Source: Gautieria morchelliformis (Eukaryota > Basidiomycota > Agaricomycetes > Gomphales > Gomphaceae). From it: a DNA stretch of 64,000 bases. Below, in pieces: positions 34,177 to 44,969 of the stretch (positions are counted from its first letter, which is position 1; every line of letters begins with the position of its first letter). The stretch is taken from NCBI GenBank assembly GCA_015179125.1, contig WHVA01000409.1:1-64000 (forward strand), given 5' to 3'. Position numbers and translations under genes: made by a program. The notes under the pieces are model-generated. The model made no database searches and was not told the origin of the DNA. It was given only the letters and a program-made list of their open reading frames with translations.

Positions 34177-35875
34177 TGTCAAGGTTGGGTTTTAGGCGTT
34201 AATATCGTGTATTAGTGAACATAGCAAATGTTGAAATGGCTTGTGCAATGAAGTGTGTAGTTCAGCAAATAAGATGCACCAATAAATGTTTAGAAGGTAA
34301 GAGGGCTGCCCAAATGGAGCTCACCCTATCTACAGTCATAGCAAAATAGCCGGTGATACTTGACGATGTAACGTACAAGGCCTCATGGAAAGGTTGTCTA
34401 GTAGTAACAATCCTTTGGCTGGCGAAGGTGCTCCTTTGGAGCCCTTCACTGACAGCACTGATAATAGTATGAAGGCTAAGGTAGTGAAGGTGAAGTATGA
34501 AAACTCTGTAGAAAGATTAAGAGTTTGTTGACAATGAGCTTAGGTAGCAATATAATTCAGACTTCGAATAGAAGTCAAATCGAGTAGAAGATAGAGGGGT
34601 CGAGTATACACCGTATGTGTGTATCTCGAACAGCAGTTACATGGTATATGCGTAGTGAGGTGTTCAATAACTTCCAAGATAAGTGAGTACTGATTGACTG
34701 ATTATCTAGGGCACGTTCGATGGCTATTTAACGTTCTGTGTGAGGGGGTCTAGTACGAGAAGGAATGGCCGGCGCGAGTGGATGTGCATGTGGAGTGCTA
34801 ATTAGGGGATATGAAGTGCCGAGTGCTAACTAGGGGATATGGGGTGCCGGATGACTAGATCAGAGTGGTGGGTGGGAAGGATCGTGTGGTTTATGTACTA
34901 GCGACGTGTGTTATGATATGATAGATCAATTAGAAATGTGTGCAATGAAAAAGGAAGGAATGGAAAGGATACGGAGGAATATATGTGCGGCAGGCTAGCT
35001 GTCATATCACTCCGTGGATCATACGGTCTCGGGCTCAGGGGCGGGTTTGCGGGTATTGGGTCAGGGTCGGATCAGTAGAATGGTGGGAATGATATGATAT
35101 GTCGTGCAGGCATGTGTGGACTCGAGTAGATGTGTGTGGTGCGGGTGAAGGTATGTGTGAGACGCCGGACGGTGTATATGCGGCGGTTCTGCGGACTGTG
35201 GTGGCAGTGGCGGCTTACGGGTATTTTTATGACAAACTCACCAGTGGTGCTTAAGTCCTCCTCTGGTCTAAGATAGTAGTCTATAGAAGAGGGCTCAAGA
35301 CGATTGCACAAGATAGAGATATGATAATTGAACTGCAGAATATACATGGGAATGTAAACTACTTTGAATGTAAACTACTTATACCGAATGCTCAGATAAT
35401 GTCAGTGAATAGGAGAGAGGCCATTCTGAGTCAGGGTTGGATAGGGGGGTGCAGTCAGGATACAAATAGATGAAACACATATACAATAGAACTAGGGAGG
35501 AGTGCAAACATGAAACATTGGAGAAGAAAGAGGATAAAGGTACTGATGCAAGAAAACACACCTTGCGACCTGCGTACACGTTACCCTGCATGGACTCTTG
35601 GTCTGCTGGGTTGATCCCACACGATCTACAGGTAGAATATCCTGCGAATGCACCCCGGCCATAGGAACACCCAGAGGGGGTTGAATCAGAAGGATGATGG
35701 GGCTACTGAGGAAACATCACACTGGGTAAGGGATGTCGACTGTGTTTGATGGCATGGTTACTGGCAAATGATCATTCGGCAAATTCGGCGAAGAGCGAAT
35801 GGAGTGAACATAGACGTGGAGGGATAGACAGGGAAAATGGGGGTAACTTGGTACAAGAATAAACGGGTCATGACA
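34177..35875 (-). mobile_element. Alpha-family LTR in fragment C, with nested gamma LTR
   Basis: On plus it begins TGTCAAGGTTGGG (34177) and ends GGGTCATGACA (35875), the reverse complement of the alpha LTR termini. The flanks CGCAG (34172-34176) and CACAG (35876-35880) are a 5-bp duplication with one difference, and fragment C coding continues across it. A gamma LTR (34508-35234) is nested inside, so the alpha LTR itself is about 0.97 kb. Confidence 0.88.
34508..35234 (-). mobile_element. Solo LTR, gamma family, nested in an alpha LTR
   Basis: This 727-bp block starts TGTAGAAAGATTAAG and ends TATTTTTATGACA on plus, with a perfect 5-bp duplication AACTC (34503-34507 and 35235-35239). It shares a landmark (CGGGCTCAGG-CGGGT) with the solo LTR at 47618-48320 in the same orientation. 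No internal coding region is attached anywhere in the window. It is younger than the alpha LTR that holds it. Confidence 0.9.
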
Positions 35876-36206
35876 CACAGCTTCTATCATTCTCGGTTCT
35901 GTTTTCTCTGGCAGGTGAGTCAATCACCTCATAGCTGCTGTACGTCCATGTATCAGTTGGTGGGCATTAGCTCACCGTAGGTCTAGTCATGCATCTGCAT
36001 TGACAAAGATGTGTTCCAGGTGATTGTCATCACCTGTGTCACTTTCATAGTAGCGGGATAACCAGTCCGCTACTTTGTTCTCAACGCCATCAACGTGGAC
36101 GGTGTTGTAATTGAAGCGGGATAGAAATTCCCACCACTGGACTTGCCTGTCTGACAGGTTCTTCTGGGTCTCGAAGTATTCGAGACCCTTGTGGTCCGTG
36201 ACTAGG

Positions 36207-37237
36207 TGTCATGACCTGTCTATTTCTCTTACCCCACTGCCTCTATGTTCCCCCTCATCACTCCCTAGCATCTTTGCCAGAGTTCACCTCACCCTCCGAC
36301 CACTCCTCCTCTACGTCCACTCTATCCGCTGTTTGCCCCATTCCCCGAACCGCTATTCACTGCTCACACATTTTGCCAGCAGGCATGCCATCAAATATGA
36401 TCGATACCATTTACCCGGCATGATGGTTCATCACTAACCCCATCATCTTCTTAATCCAACCCCTTTGGGTGTTCGTATGGCCAAAGTGTGTTCGCGGGAC
36501 GTCCCTTCCGTAGGTCGTGTGGGATCAACCCAGTAGACGAAGAGTCCATGCAGGGTAGCATGTATGCAGGTCCCAAGACATGGTTTTGTACATAAGTGCC
36601 TTCGCCACCTTTACTCTCCGTCGTTTCATGTTCGCACTCTTCTCTCACTCTATTGTATGTTTATTCCATCTACTTAGTATCATGACTGCACACCCCTATC
36701 CAACCCTGACTCGTGACGGCCTCTTTCCTATTCACTGATACCTTACGAGCATTCGATATAAGTAATTTACATTCACATGTATATTCTCCAGTTCAATTAT
36801 CATACATCGTCCATCTTGTGCAAACTTGACCTCGCTGTGATCATCGTCTTGAGCCTTCTCCTGGAGATTTCTATCTTCGACCAGAAGAGGATTTAGGCAT
36901 CACTGGTGAGTTCCCATACTTCATTGTCGTTACCTTAGCCTTCGAACCCTTCTCTGTGCTGACGGTGAAGGGCTCCAAAGGAGCACCTTCGCCGGCGAAG
37001 GGATTGTCGCTACTTAGACAACCCTTCCATGACACCTTGTACGTTACATCGTCAAGTGCCACGGGCCATTTCGCTACGACTGTAGATAGGGCGAGCTCGC
37101 CTCGGGCAGCCCTCTTATCTTGTGAACATTTATTGGTTCACCTATTCACCGAACAGCATACTTATTCGCACAAGTTATTCGGGCATTCGCTGTGTTCACT
37201 AATACACGATATTGACGCCTAAAAACCAATCTTGACA
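36207..37237 (+). mobile_element. Solo LTR, alpha family, short form (1031 bp)
   Basis: The LTR runs from TGTCATGACCTGTC to CTTGACA with a perfect 5-bp duplication CTAGG (36202-36206 and 37238-37242). Joining the flanks gives the GACTAGGGTGAAC context still present at about 13300 in element A, so this is a clean insertion into the RNase H region of fragment C. It is the best reference copy of the alpha family. Confidence 0.95.
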
Positions 37238-37292
37238 CTAGGGTGAACTTTCACCCTAGGAGTTTGTCCTCCCATTTCATGAGAGCTTCGTA

Positions 37293-37955
37293 ACGCCCCA
37301 TCAACGTTTCAATGTCTTATGATGTCAATATTCCATGACTACATAGATCACTTCGTCCATGTATACATGGACGATATATCCAGATTATTGCACATGATAC
37401 AAGAGCATGAGGAACATCTCCGCATAGTCTTGGACAGACTATGGAGTGGTCATCTCCTCTTAAGTAAAAAGAAGGTTGATCTCTATTCAGAATGAATGGA
37501 GTGCCTTGGTCATATCATAGATGGCCAAGCAGTTGACGCGGATGGTGATAAAATGCAAAACATCCATGAATGGAGGAGACCTCACACGTTTAACAACATA
37601 CAGATGTTCCTCGGCCTCATCCAATACCTGGCACACTACATGCCAGATGTCAGCGCATACACCACCCCTTTATCAGGATGTGTGCACAACAACCAGCCAT
37701 TTGAATGGATGCCCTTGCTGGGCAAATGCTTCCAGAGTATAAGAGCATTAGCCTGCAAGGCCCCGATCCTGCATCCAATCAATGCACAGAACGTGGACCC
37801 GATATGGGTCATCACCGATGGTTCAAAATCTGGTGTTGGAGCCGTCTACAGCCAGGGACCAGATTGAAAAACATGTTGACCAGCTGGCTTCTTGTCAAAG
37901 AAGTTCAGTGTTGCTCAGCAACACTACAGGACACATGAGCACGAAACCATCGCCT
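37293..37955 (+). mobile_element. Ty3/gypsy fragment (RT end and RNase H start), opposite strand
   Basis: Plus-strand translation matches the RT end of elements A and D (VHVYMD-like motif near 37360, ECLGHIIDGQ near 37499, FLGLIQYLAHYMPDVSAYTTPLSGC, then WVITDGSKSGVGAVY near 37805-37850). It abuts fragment C head-on, so the two pieces are on opposite strands. It stops in a T-rich run at 37955-37990. It is a short old fossil with several breaks. Confidence 0.8.
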
Positions 37956-38997
37956 TTTCTTTTTTTTTTCTTTTCATTCTTTCATCATTTTATATGACCC
38001 CAGTATGCTATGGTTGCTACGCTCAACTATATTAGATTTTATATGATTGAACCTATCCCTTCACTCGCTGAGACTCCAAAGTCCCCACACTCTTGACACC
38101 CTTGGTCGTCCTCAGTGGCGACCACTTCGATGTACGCCATGCAATCAAGCAGACAATCTTATCCTTCGACAATTCATTGACTTGCGTCGTTCTCTCCCAC
38201 AGCCAAACACCTGAAGCGAAGTCTAGGGTCGTCAGGAGGCACGCCTGGCCACGGTTGCAAGGGGGGGAGGGGGAGACTTCCCGCTCGGGAAAACCTCATG
38301 ATGACACATGGCAGGTCCTGTACGTACCCAACGGAACCATAGCCACGGAGAGAGAAGCTGGGAAGTCCGCAGCGGCTCCACTCACCGAGACTGCAGCAGG
38401 CTCCGAGTCGCTGTGCATCAAGAAACACGGTATTTGCCCGATCGCGATGAGACTCTGGTGTCGATCGGTCACTGTAGGATACCGATTGACAGAAGAGTCT
38501 CATCGGGAGCATTGGCCTCAACGTCGGGAATAACGGACCTAACTGGTCAAAATAGACCCCAGGGTTCAGGCAAAGCAGAGGCAGACAGATCCAGTGCCAA
38601 ATGGGACAGAGATAATGCCATGTCCTCTGCCCAGTACGTTCTCGATATCCACGTCCGGTCGAAATGCGACTGATAATAGGCGGGAAGAAACTGCCTCTTG
38701 AAGTCCTAGTGACCGAATCACACATTCGTGCTCGACAAAGCAACGCGGCTTGGCAGGAGGGCCAGGGTTTGAAGACGCATCCAGACTCTGATATTCTTAC
38801 AGAGATTGTCCAAGCGTAAAGTGGGAGAGATCGATAAACATCGTGACATAGCATGCCAAACAACACTCATCCAAGACCAATTTTACAAATAGCAAGCTAG
38901 GCGCAATGAGATGTTGTATTTTCAGCCGGCAAGCGTCGTCTACAGAGACGATAGCGATTTTTTCCTCTGAACAATTCAATTCAATCAAGTGTTATAC
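37956..38997. other. Stretch with long ORFs on both strands, none recognised
   Basis: After a (T)n-rich start, open frames of about 146 residues (plus, ending at 38533) and 230 residues (minus, 38866-38174) overlap. Neither shows a known motif. The minus frame is Cys/Arg/Leu-rich and looks like a shadow. The plus frame has a more protein-like composition (TWQVLYVPNGTIATERE) but has no ATG start or clear splice partner. It may be a decayed host gene. This marks the left edge of the host island. Confidence 0.35.
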
Positions 38998-39517
38998 TTA
39001 CTTTACTAGACAGAGTCTTTCCGGGGGATCCCCTTGCGCTTCACGATCGCTGGCAACGATCTGCATGTACCTGTAATTATACATGGGATTAGCATGATTC
39101 AGACGCCTGTCAAGGGACGGTTCGATACTGTATTATTCATATGGCCCTGTTTCCCTCAAAGTGTTCTTGAGTACATCTCTCGTACCTATTGCCACAGTAA
39201 AGGTCAAATAAGGCGTGGCCAGTAGGAGAATTCTTGAGCAGGGAGGGAACGGCCTGCCTCCTGGCCGCGACTCCGTCTGTGGATAACACGGCCGGCTCTG
39301 CCTGTTGTTGGTGAATGAACTGACAAGGCATTGATTTCTGATTTATTCTGCAGCACGTCACCCGTTGGAGTCTTCTTCGGTCACTGAAACCACCGCACGT
39401 ATCTAGTACTACTTGCGAGTTACGGTGATAATGAATGGAGGATGCAAAAATCGTATACCTGTTCACGCCAACGTATGCGAAGCCGCGACTCGTGATCCGC
39501 GCTTGGTGCAATTGCAT
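38998..39517 (-). CDS. Small two-exon host gene of unknown function
   Basis: The minus-strand ATG at 39517 opens a frame that runs to a GT donor at 39185. The AG acceptor at 39071 (GTACGA...AATTACAG, 115 bp, with a CTAAT branch-like site near the 3' end) joins in phase to a short last exon ending TAA at 39000-38998. The product would be about 134 residues, rather Gln/Arg-rich, without a motif I know. Support is the in-phase splice and good intron signals only. The N-terminal part could contain another intron (a GT...TTTCAG pair fits in frame), so the start is uncertain. It stands 150 bp downstream of the zinc-finger gene on the same strand. Confidence 0.4.
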
Positions 39518-39669
39518 TACAAAACTAGACGGCTAAACAATGAAGGGTATGATGTAAAGAATGTTCGATGTTTGGGCTTGTGTGGCCTCACGTGATATCG
39601 ATAATCACATGAGTGGGTGTTTATAAGTTAACGTCGATGTCCTCAAGCTTTGAAAAAAAAAAATCAATG

Positions 39670-40475
39670 CTATGTCTCCCCCTCGATCTCTCCATTCTCG
39701 TCATCCCCCAAGATGGCCCCAAGTGTGGCTTTCGCCGAGCCGATGCCAGCCGGTTGCAGGATATTTTGGGGGCCGACTTCTTCATGTCCCGTAGTCATGT
39801 CTGTGACGTGTCGAATCACAGAATGCTTGTCCATCGACCAATAGCGGCAATCTTGAGCCGGACATTTCCAGACATATGACTTGGCCCGCCTGACGCGGTC
39901 CTGTGTCGTCAGGATCTGGGCATCCTGTACCCTCAGCGTACGCTCGTCGAGACTTCTGAGCTCGTCTGCGATGTGCCTATGCACAATATGCTTATAGACG
40001 GGGGTCTTGAGGTTCCCATCGACCCGGAAATGGCACGGGCCAGCCTTCTTGCTGAACCTGCAGTATTTGTCGGGGGGGTTGAGAGGCGGGGGTGAGGAGC
40101 CATATCGGGTTGTGGCGATAGGGGGTGGAGGGTCAGGTAACGCCGTTGATCCTGCCGCTTCCGCTGGCTGAGAATGGACGGGGACACCCAGCGACTCCAC
40201 TACAGTCGCGGTGGGTGGTTCAGCCGCGGTGTACCGCGCCTGTCCCTCATCGTGATCTTGATTGTAATGCTCGCTGGGTGTATACCCAGCAGAACTACTT
40301 GATAGTATTCATAAACATTAGATGATGAGCTAGTACGACACCAATACCTTTTCGTGTCTAGCCACGGTGCACCTTTCCCGAGGGCGTCCCGAAGGGCGTA
40401 CGGCTTTATAAGTTTGATAAAGTATAGCGCTGGGCCTAGGATAGGAGGCTTGGGTATGCGAGTGTGCTCCGCCAT
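39670..40475 (-). CDS. Two-exon zinc-finger protein
   Basis: The ATG at 40475 has a strong context (CATCCCCATGGCG). Exon 1 (40475-40348) is followed by a 50-bp GT-AG intron (40347-40298, CTAAT branch-like site) that joins in phase to exon 2 (40297-39670), about 251 residues. The middle is Pro-rich and acidic. Two zinc-finger-like units follow: Cys pairs at about residues 122/131 with His at 146-151, and C-x4-C at about 188/193 with His near 201 and 206 (C2H2-like but atypically spaced). The C-terminus is acidic. Finger proteins of this small, divergent type are common in mushroom genomes, and a DNA-binding role is an inference. A TATA-like GAGTATATAG lies about 70 bp upstream. The frame across the intron and the Kozak context make it a real gene rather than a chance ORF. 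Confidence 0.68.
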
Positions 40476-41435
40476 GGGGATGGGTGTGGACGGTGCTCGC
40501 TCTTAGAACGCACGAGCCTCCTATACTCCCACTACTATATACTCTCGCTATCCGCCAGAATCACGTGATACAGCTAATATAAATGCCGGCATGCTTATCT
40601 TAATTCAGTGTCAGAAGCTTATACCGCCCCGCAGCGCCCCGTGACGGCCCCCGTCAGAGGATCCAATTAAGTTCCACGAAATGCCAATTGCTGTTGTACC
40701 AACAGACAGAGAGAGAAGAGAGTGAAAAGGTATACTACGAATATGAATAATGAATACGAACTACACGGTACGCAATAAAAAGAAAAGCAACTCTGGGAAG
40801 AAAGGATAAAGTATGAACGATCAACGCCCGTCCGCATCCGGGCCCGCCGCCGCACTAATACCTACCAACGTCCCGCACGACCAGCTCCCTATCCTCCTGC
40901 CCCAACACCCTAGAGTCAAGCCGCGCCGGCCGCCGCAACGACGCCGACGCTCCAGCCGCCCCCGCGCCTGCGCCTGCCCCAACACCACCCCCAGCGCCTC
41001 CTCCTCCTCGGCAACGAGGCTCTCCGCCCCGCTGCACCCGCCGGAACCCACTCCGCGCGCACCGTGCTCACGGACTTGACGCGGGTCAGCCCCGCGCGGC
41101 GCCACGCCTCATCCAGCACCGCGTCCGCGTCGTCGCCCGCGCCGAGCGTCTGGAGCTCCGAGTCGCTTGGGACATCTCTATCTGTCCTTCCTCTATTCTT
41201 CTTATGTACATAATTGCAATTACTGCCAGCATTGGCAATCATGTCGATAGGGCTGAGCAGCCGCTCAGGCCAAACGCGACGGCGTGGTGCCCTCGCGCAC
41301 TGTGGTTTGCCGTGCTGGATGGCGTCTGGCGCTACCATCCGACTGCGCCAGAACAGCAGTCCCGGCGGGGGAAATATAAGTGGTATTCCACACATTTCAC
41401 TGTCGTTTTTTTGTTTTTTTTTTTTTTGTTTTGTT
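40476..41435. other. Intergenic, with a possible decayed GC-rich exon
   Basis: The first 150 bp hold the promoter of the zinc-finger gene. Positions 40850-41190 are GC-rich. On the minus strand they read protein-like in two different frames (AVLDEAWRRAGLTRVKSV upstream, ARLDSRVLGQEDRELVVRDV downstream), which may be the remains of a host gene or exons whose junction I cannot place. A T-run lies at 41407-41440. No confident gene is called. Confidence 0.3.
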
Positions 41436-41922
41436 TTAGGTGATGGTTGGAGGTTGAGCTGCCAGGGCCATCAATGTAGTCAATTTTAAACTCACTCTCC
41501 ATGACTGCCACCATGTACTCACTGGTATGCCGCATACCAGTGAGTACATGGCGGCAGTCGCGTCCTCATCTACAATCTGCGCAGGTCCTTGGACCGTCTG
41601 ATACGGTACCAAGATTTCTTTTTGGAGTCGATATCCTGTTCCTACCTCGTTGCTACCACTTGGCAGATGTGCCGCTGGCCGAAGTATGTCAGCTAGCCTT
41701 GATCTCTCTGAGTACAGCGACAGACTACGTACCGTTGATTGCATGAGTAGGATAGGCGTTGGGCCGAGTCATCAACTCGTCGTATGAAATGACTCCTCCA
41801 GCAGACATGAACGTGTCGGCCGTTGTGGGTACCAACTGGGTGTCCCGGGCCAACACCGAGGGCCCGAGGGGGCCAGATGATAGAAGGATTATTGGGTAGA
41901 AGACAGATACACTTATTTCCAT
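41436..41922 (-). CDS. Putative small secreted protein, two exons
   Basis: The minus-strand ATG at 41922 opens exon 1 (to 41733). A 58-bp GT-AG intron (41732-41675, GTACGT...GGCCAG, GCTGAC branch-like site) joins in phase to exon 2, which stops at 41436, giving about 142 residues. The first 25 residues look like a signal peptide (hydrophobic core FYPIILL, then small residues and VLA before a charged RDT), so secretion is inferred. The mature part has no motif I know. Exon 2 contains a 57-bp perfect-looking palindrome, so the coding end may be recently altered. Signal peptide and splice phase are the only support. Confidence 0.45.
41503..41559. repeat. 57-bp palindrome (28-bp arms, 1-nt loop)
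   Basis: The arms are GACTGCCACCATGTACTCAC... and its complement, with 27 of 28 positions pairing around a single C. It would extrude as a cruciform or RNA hairpin. It lies in exon 2 of the putative secreted protein gene and reads MYSLVC on both strands. Confidence 0.95.
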
Positions 41923-42610
41923 TATATTACATGAACGGTCTCTATTCATCCCATGTCAAACATATTCATTATCATTCATCATCGGAAGAGTTGTTTCCAA
42001 GTTTTTTTTTTTTTTTTTCCTGGGAGTAATATCACGTGATGTAGCCGCCGTCCATGTGCGAACAGCCGGGCGTCTCTGGAAATGCTAGCCTTGAGCCGAC
42101 TGCTATAAGCGGGAGGCGGAAGTCGTGTTCGGCGCATTATCCTTCTCGATCTCGACAGACACGTATATTGTTGGGGTGATGGTCACCTGAGTGTGGTGGT
42201 GCTGCTCACGCAGGTAGTGTGCCTGAGTATACCTGGATTAGTAATGGCACCACCATGTACCTGCCTGGGCTACTTTACTTTGGCGGTCAACTGCGTATAT
42301 CAGGTCGTATTACAGGCTTACCTGGCGCGCGTTGCAAAGGTGAAGTAAACACAAACCCTGATCAGAGTGTCACCCAGTCACATGCCTCTCTCGCTCGCTC
42401 GGCCTTCTCGCCAGTAAAATACCTTGGTTTGCTTGGAATCTTAATGTTTCATCACAGTTAGCTTTGCCGTCGAATGCGCCGACGATCTCAGGTCTTGGGC
42501 GCATCCGTTACCTTTTCCTTGTTAGCCGGTGCCGTCTCGCCCGTCGCTCCAGGCCTCGCCCTTTCTGACGTTCCATCCCACTTTTCGGCGACAAGTCCAT
42601 CTGCCTAGTG
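41923..42610. other. Divergent intergenic region
   Basis: This is non-coding sequence between the divergent secreted-protein and NRPS-like genes. A run of about 18 T lies at 42002-42020. It probably holds both promoters. A short ORF at 42219-42461 has no features of a gene. Confidence 0.5.
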
Positions 42611-42618
42611 TATATAAG
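42611..42618 (+). promoter_or_regulatory. TATA box of the NRPS-like gene
   Basis: TATATAAG stands 58-65 bp before the ATG at 42676, which itself has a good context (CCGCCATGCC). Spacing fits a fungal core promoter. Confidence 0.6.
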
Positions 42619-42675
42619 GGACGTCCGCATGCAATATGACGTTGAACGTCCAAAGCTTGCCTCTCACCGCCCGCC

Positions 42676-44893
42676 ATGCCTTCCACATTCATTCACTTTG
42701 AGGCTCTCCGTGCTCGCGTCGCATCTCACCCTCACGCCCCCATCTTTAAGCTCCCCAAGCCAGGCGCGCTCGGCCGCGAATGGGTAAATGTCTCCTATAA
42801 AGACTTCCAGGCGGATATTGAGCGCATGGCCAAATATTGGCTGGCAAAACTCGCCTCGCAAGGTCTTCCTCCCCGATCTGTCGTCGGCTTATGGCGAGTT
42901 AACTCCGTGTTTTTATACGAATTCTGCTTACTCTCTGCGCTCAGGGTCCGTGGTTTCACCTATTCCGATGTTATCACCATTTTCGCCATCAGTCGAGCCG
43001 GCTTTATTCCCCAAATGTTTGGTTTCGAGCTCCCCAACACCCGCATCGTCTACGAGCTCCTTGCCAAGGGTTCCGGCAAGGCTATCGTCCACGACCCCGC
43101 CAAGACCACACTTCTTCGCGAGTCTGGCACCACACTCCCTTGCTATGTCGCCACGGACTACACCACCATTAGTGATGCCGATATTGCTGCCTTTCCCCTA
43201 CCTGACCTTCCTCCCGCCAAGCCCGACGACTATCTGTTCATCTACCACAGTAGCGGCTCTGTTTCCGGTATGCCCAAGGTTGTCCCCCAGACTAACCAGT
43301 GGCTGGAAACCGTCCAGCACAAGTCACGCGACGCTTTCTGTAGCGGAGACTTCGACTCCCAAGACGTTTTTATCTGGACGTGCGTATCCATCACACCCCT
43401 AGTCTTCTCCGTTGACGCTCTCCAAGTGAATCCTTCTCCCATGCCTTGGAGATCTGTCGTAAGTGTCGCCTTTTACCCTCTTGCTCTTGCGCTATTATTC
43501 ACCTTGTGTCGTAGTTTTGCAGCTCATCTTTCACCTCGCGGGGTGCCTTGTCCAGCCCACACGTATCGACTTCGATTCTCACGAACTCGCAACCTTAATT
43601 CGCGTTGCAGGTGTCAACCGCATCATCCAGTTCACGGGTGTCTTGCGTAGGCACCTGGACGACGCCCGTGGAGGTGTCGTCGAACCGGGCCTACTTGCCC
43701 TCCTCCAGCAGTCGCGACAGGTTACCTACGCAGGCATGCCGCTCTCCCCCGAGCTCGAGGATTGGGCGGTTGCCCAAGGCATTCCCATGACGGTAACCAG
43801 CCCCTTTCATTCCACAGTGTATGGATTTACCTTGTACCCAGAACAACTTCGGCTGCACTGAATGCGGTACGCCCTTCCGCCTGACTTCCCCGCCTCCCCC
43901 CTCTCACCCTTTCCCCAGGCGGGCTCCTCACTTCTGACATCGGAGACCGTCGTCTTCGCATGCTTCCCAATATTTCGTACAAAATGGTTCCCGTCGGCCC
44001 CACGTCCATCGACGGCGCCGAATACGGTCGTCTCCTCGAGCTGTGGATCCTCCCCGACTCGCCCGATCTCCCCATCGCCGCCCTGCGCACGCCCGACGGC
44101 GGCTGGCGCAGCGGCGACCTATTCGAAGAGCCCGAGCCCGGCAAGTATCTCTTCCGCGGCCGTGACGACGACTGGATCAAAAGCCAGTGGAGCGAACGTC
44201 TCGATACCAAGTGAACGGTGTGATGTCGTTCTGGAGTGGCTGATTGACTGACGTGTGCGTTGCGCAGGGCTATCGAGGACAACGTATACACGACGTGCGC
44301 GGATATCGTCGCCAACTGCGTCGTCGTGGGCAACGGCCGCCCTTACCCCGCGCTCTTCGTCGAGCCCCGTGTGCCCCCCGCCACGCCCGCTGCGGAGTTG
44401 GAGCTGAAGCGAGAGATCATCAAACGCACGAGCGATTTCCACTCTCTGCGGTACGTGTATGCTTTTGCCGCCAGGTTCCCCTGTTGCAGGTGTTCATAGA
44501 ATGTGCATTGTTGGCTGCTGCCCGCCAGGTATCTCCACGAGCGCATACAGGACGTGCGCATGATCAAAATCGTCCCCGCGAAAGCACTCCCGCGCACCGT
44601 CGTCAAGGGCAACATCAGGTTCGTTATCCATACAAAAGCCCTCATGCCGCCCGCGCGTTTCTGACTTGCCGTCGGGTTCACGCGCCGCGCCGCACAGACG
44701 CCGCGCCGTCGAGCAGGACTTCGCAAGCGACCTGGAGGCGATCTACGCGTCCTTCCACCAGGAAGAAGTCTATGCCGGCGTCTGTATCTCGGAACCTCCG
44801 CCCAAAGGCAAGGACATGAGTACTAGTAATAGTAGTAATAGTGGGCGCGGCCCCGCCCAGACTCTGGTGGGGTTGCTGCTGCGTGAGGCGTGA
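42676..44893 (+). CDS. NRPS-like adenylate-forming enzyme, adenylation domain; 3' part lost
   Basis: Nine exons read in one frame for about 582 residues. Introns are 42894-42944 (GC-AG), 43380-43426, 43459-43514, 43793-43841, 43867-43918, 44211-44267, 44451-44528 and 44619-44697. The adenylation (AMP-binding) domain shows the phosphate-binding loop YHSSGSVSGMPK (about residue 172), NNFGCTECG (about 322), WRSGDLFEEP (about 391), FRGRDDDWIK (about 405) and the C-terminal lysine region VVKGNIR (about 512). It would activate a carboxylic acid as an acyl-adenylate. Relatives in basidiomycetes continue into a carrier (T) domain and a thioester reductase. Here the frame ends at a TGA that is part of a perfect splice donor (GC|GTGAGT, 44890), and a gypsy gag fragment begins about 80 bp on. 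So the gene was very probably longer and lost its T and reductase domains. Substrate unknown. Confidence 0.85.
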
Positions 44894-44969
44894 GTGTCGG
44901 ACTTTCTCCGCATCTTCTTGATCTTAATCGTGAGCGTCTTTCACCGTGCGTTCGAAAATTGGCGCTATT

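Larger units (their letters stand above)
33690..37292 (-). mobile_element. Ty3/gypsy fragment C, related to elements A and D
   Basis: Minus-strand pieces match elements A and D. An RNase H part lies near 36206-36000 (TDHKGLEYFETQKN, then the VHVDGVENKV region), interrupted by a solo alpha LTR at 36207-37237. The RNase H-integrase spacer lies at 36000-35876, interrupted by a second alpha LTR at 34177-35875. The integrase zinc-binding part lies near 34168-33700 (LIWTKN-LKRD). Less than one fifth of an element is present. It is an old fossil with many breaks, older than the three solo LTRs that sit in it. Confidence 0.8.

Noticed and set aside
38174-38866. 230-residue minus-strand ORF in the host island
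   Set aside because: There is no motif, the composition is odd (Cys/Arg/Leu-rich), and an overlapping plus-strand frame is equally open. No call is possible.
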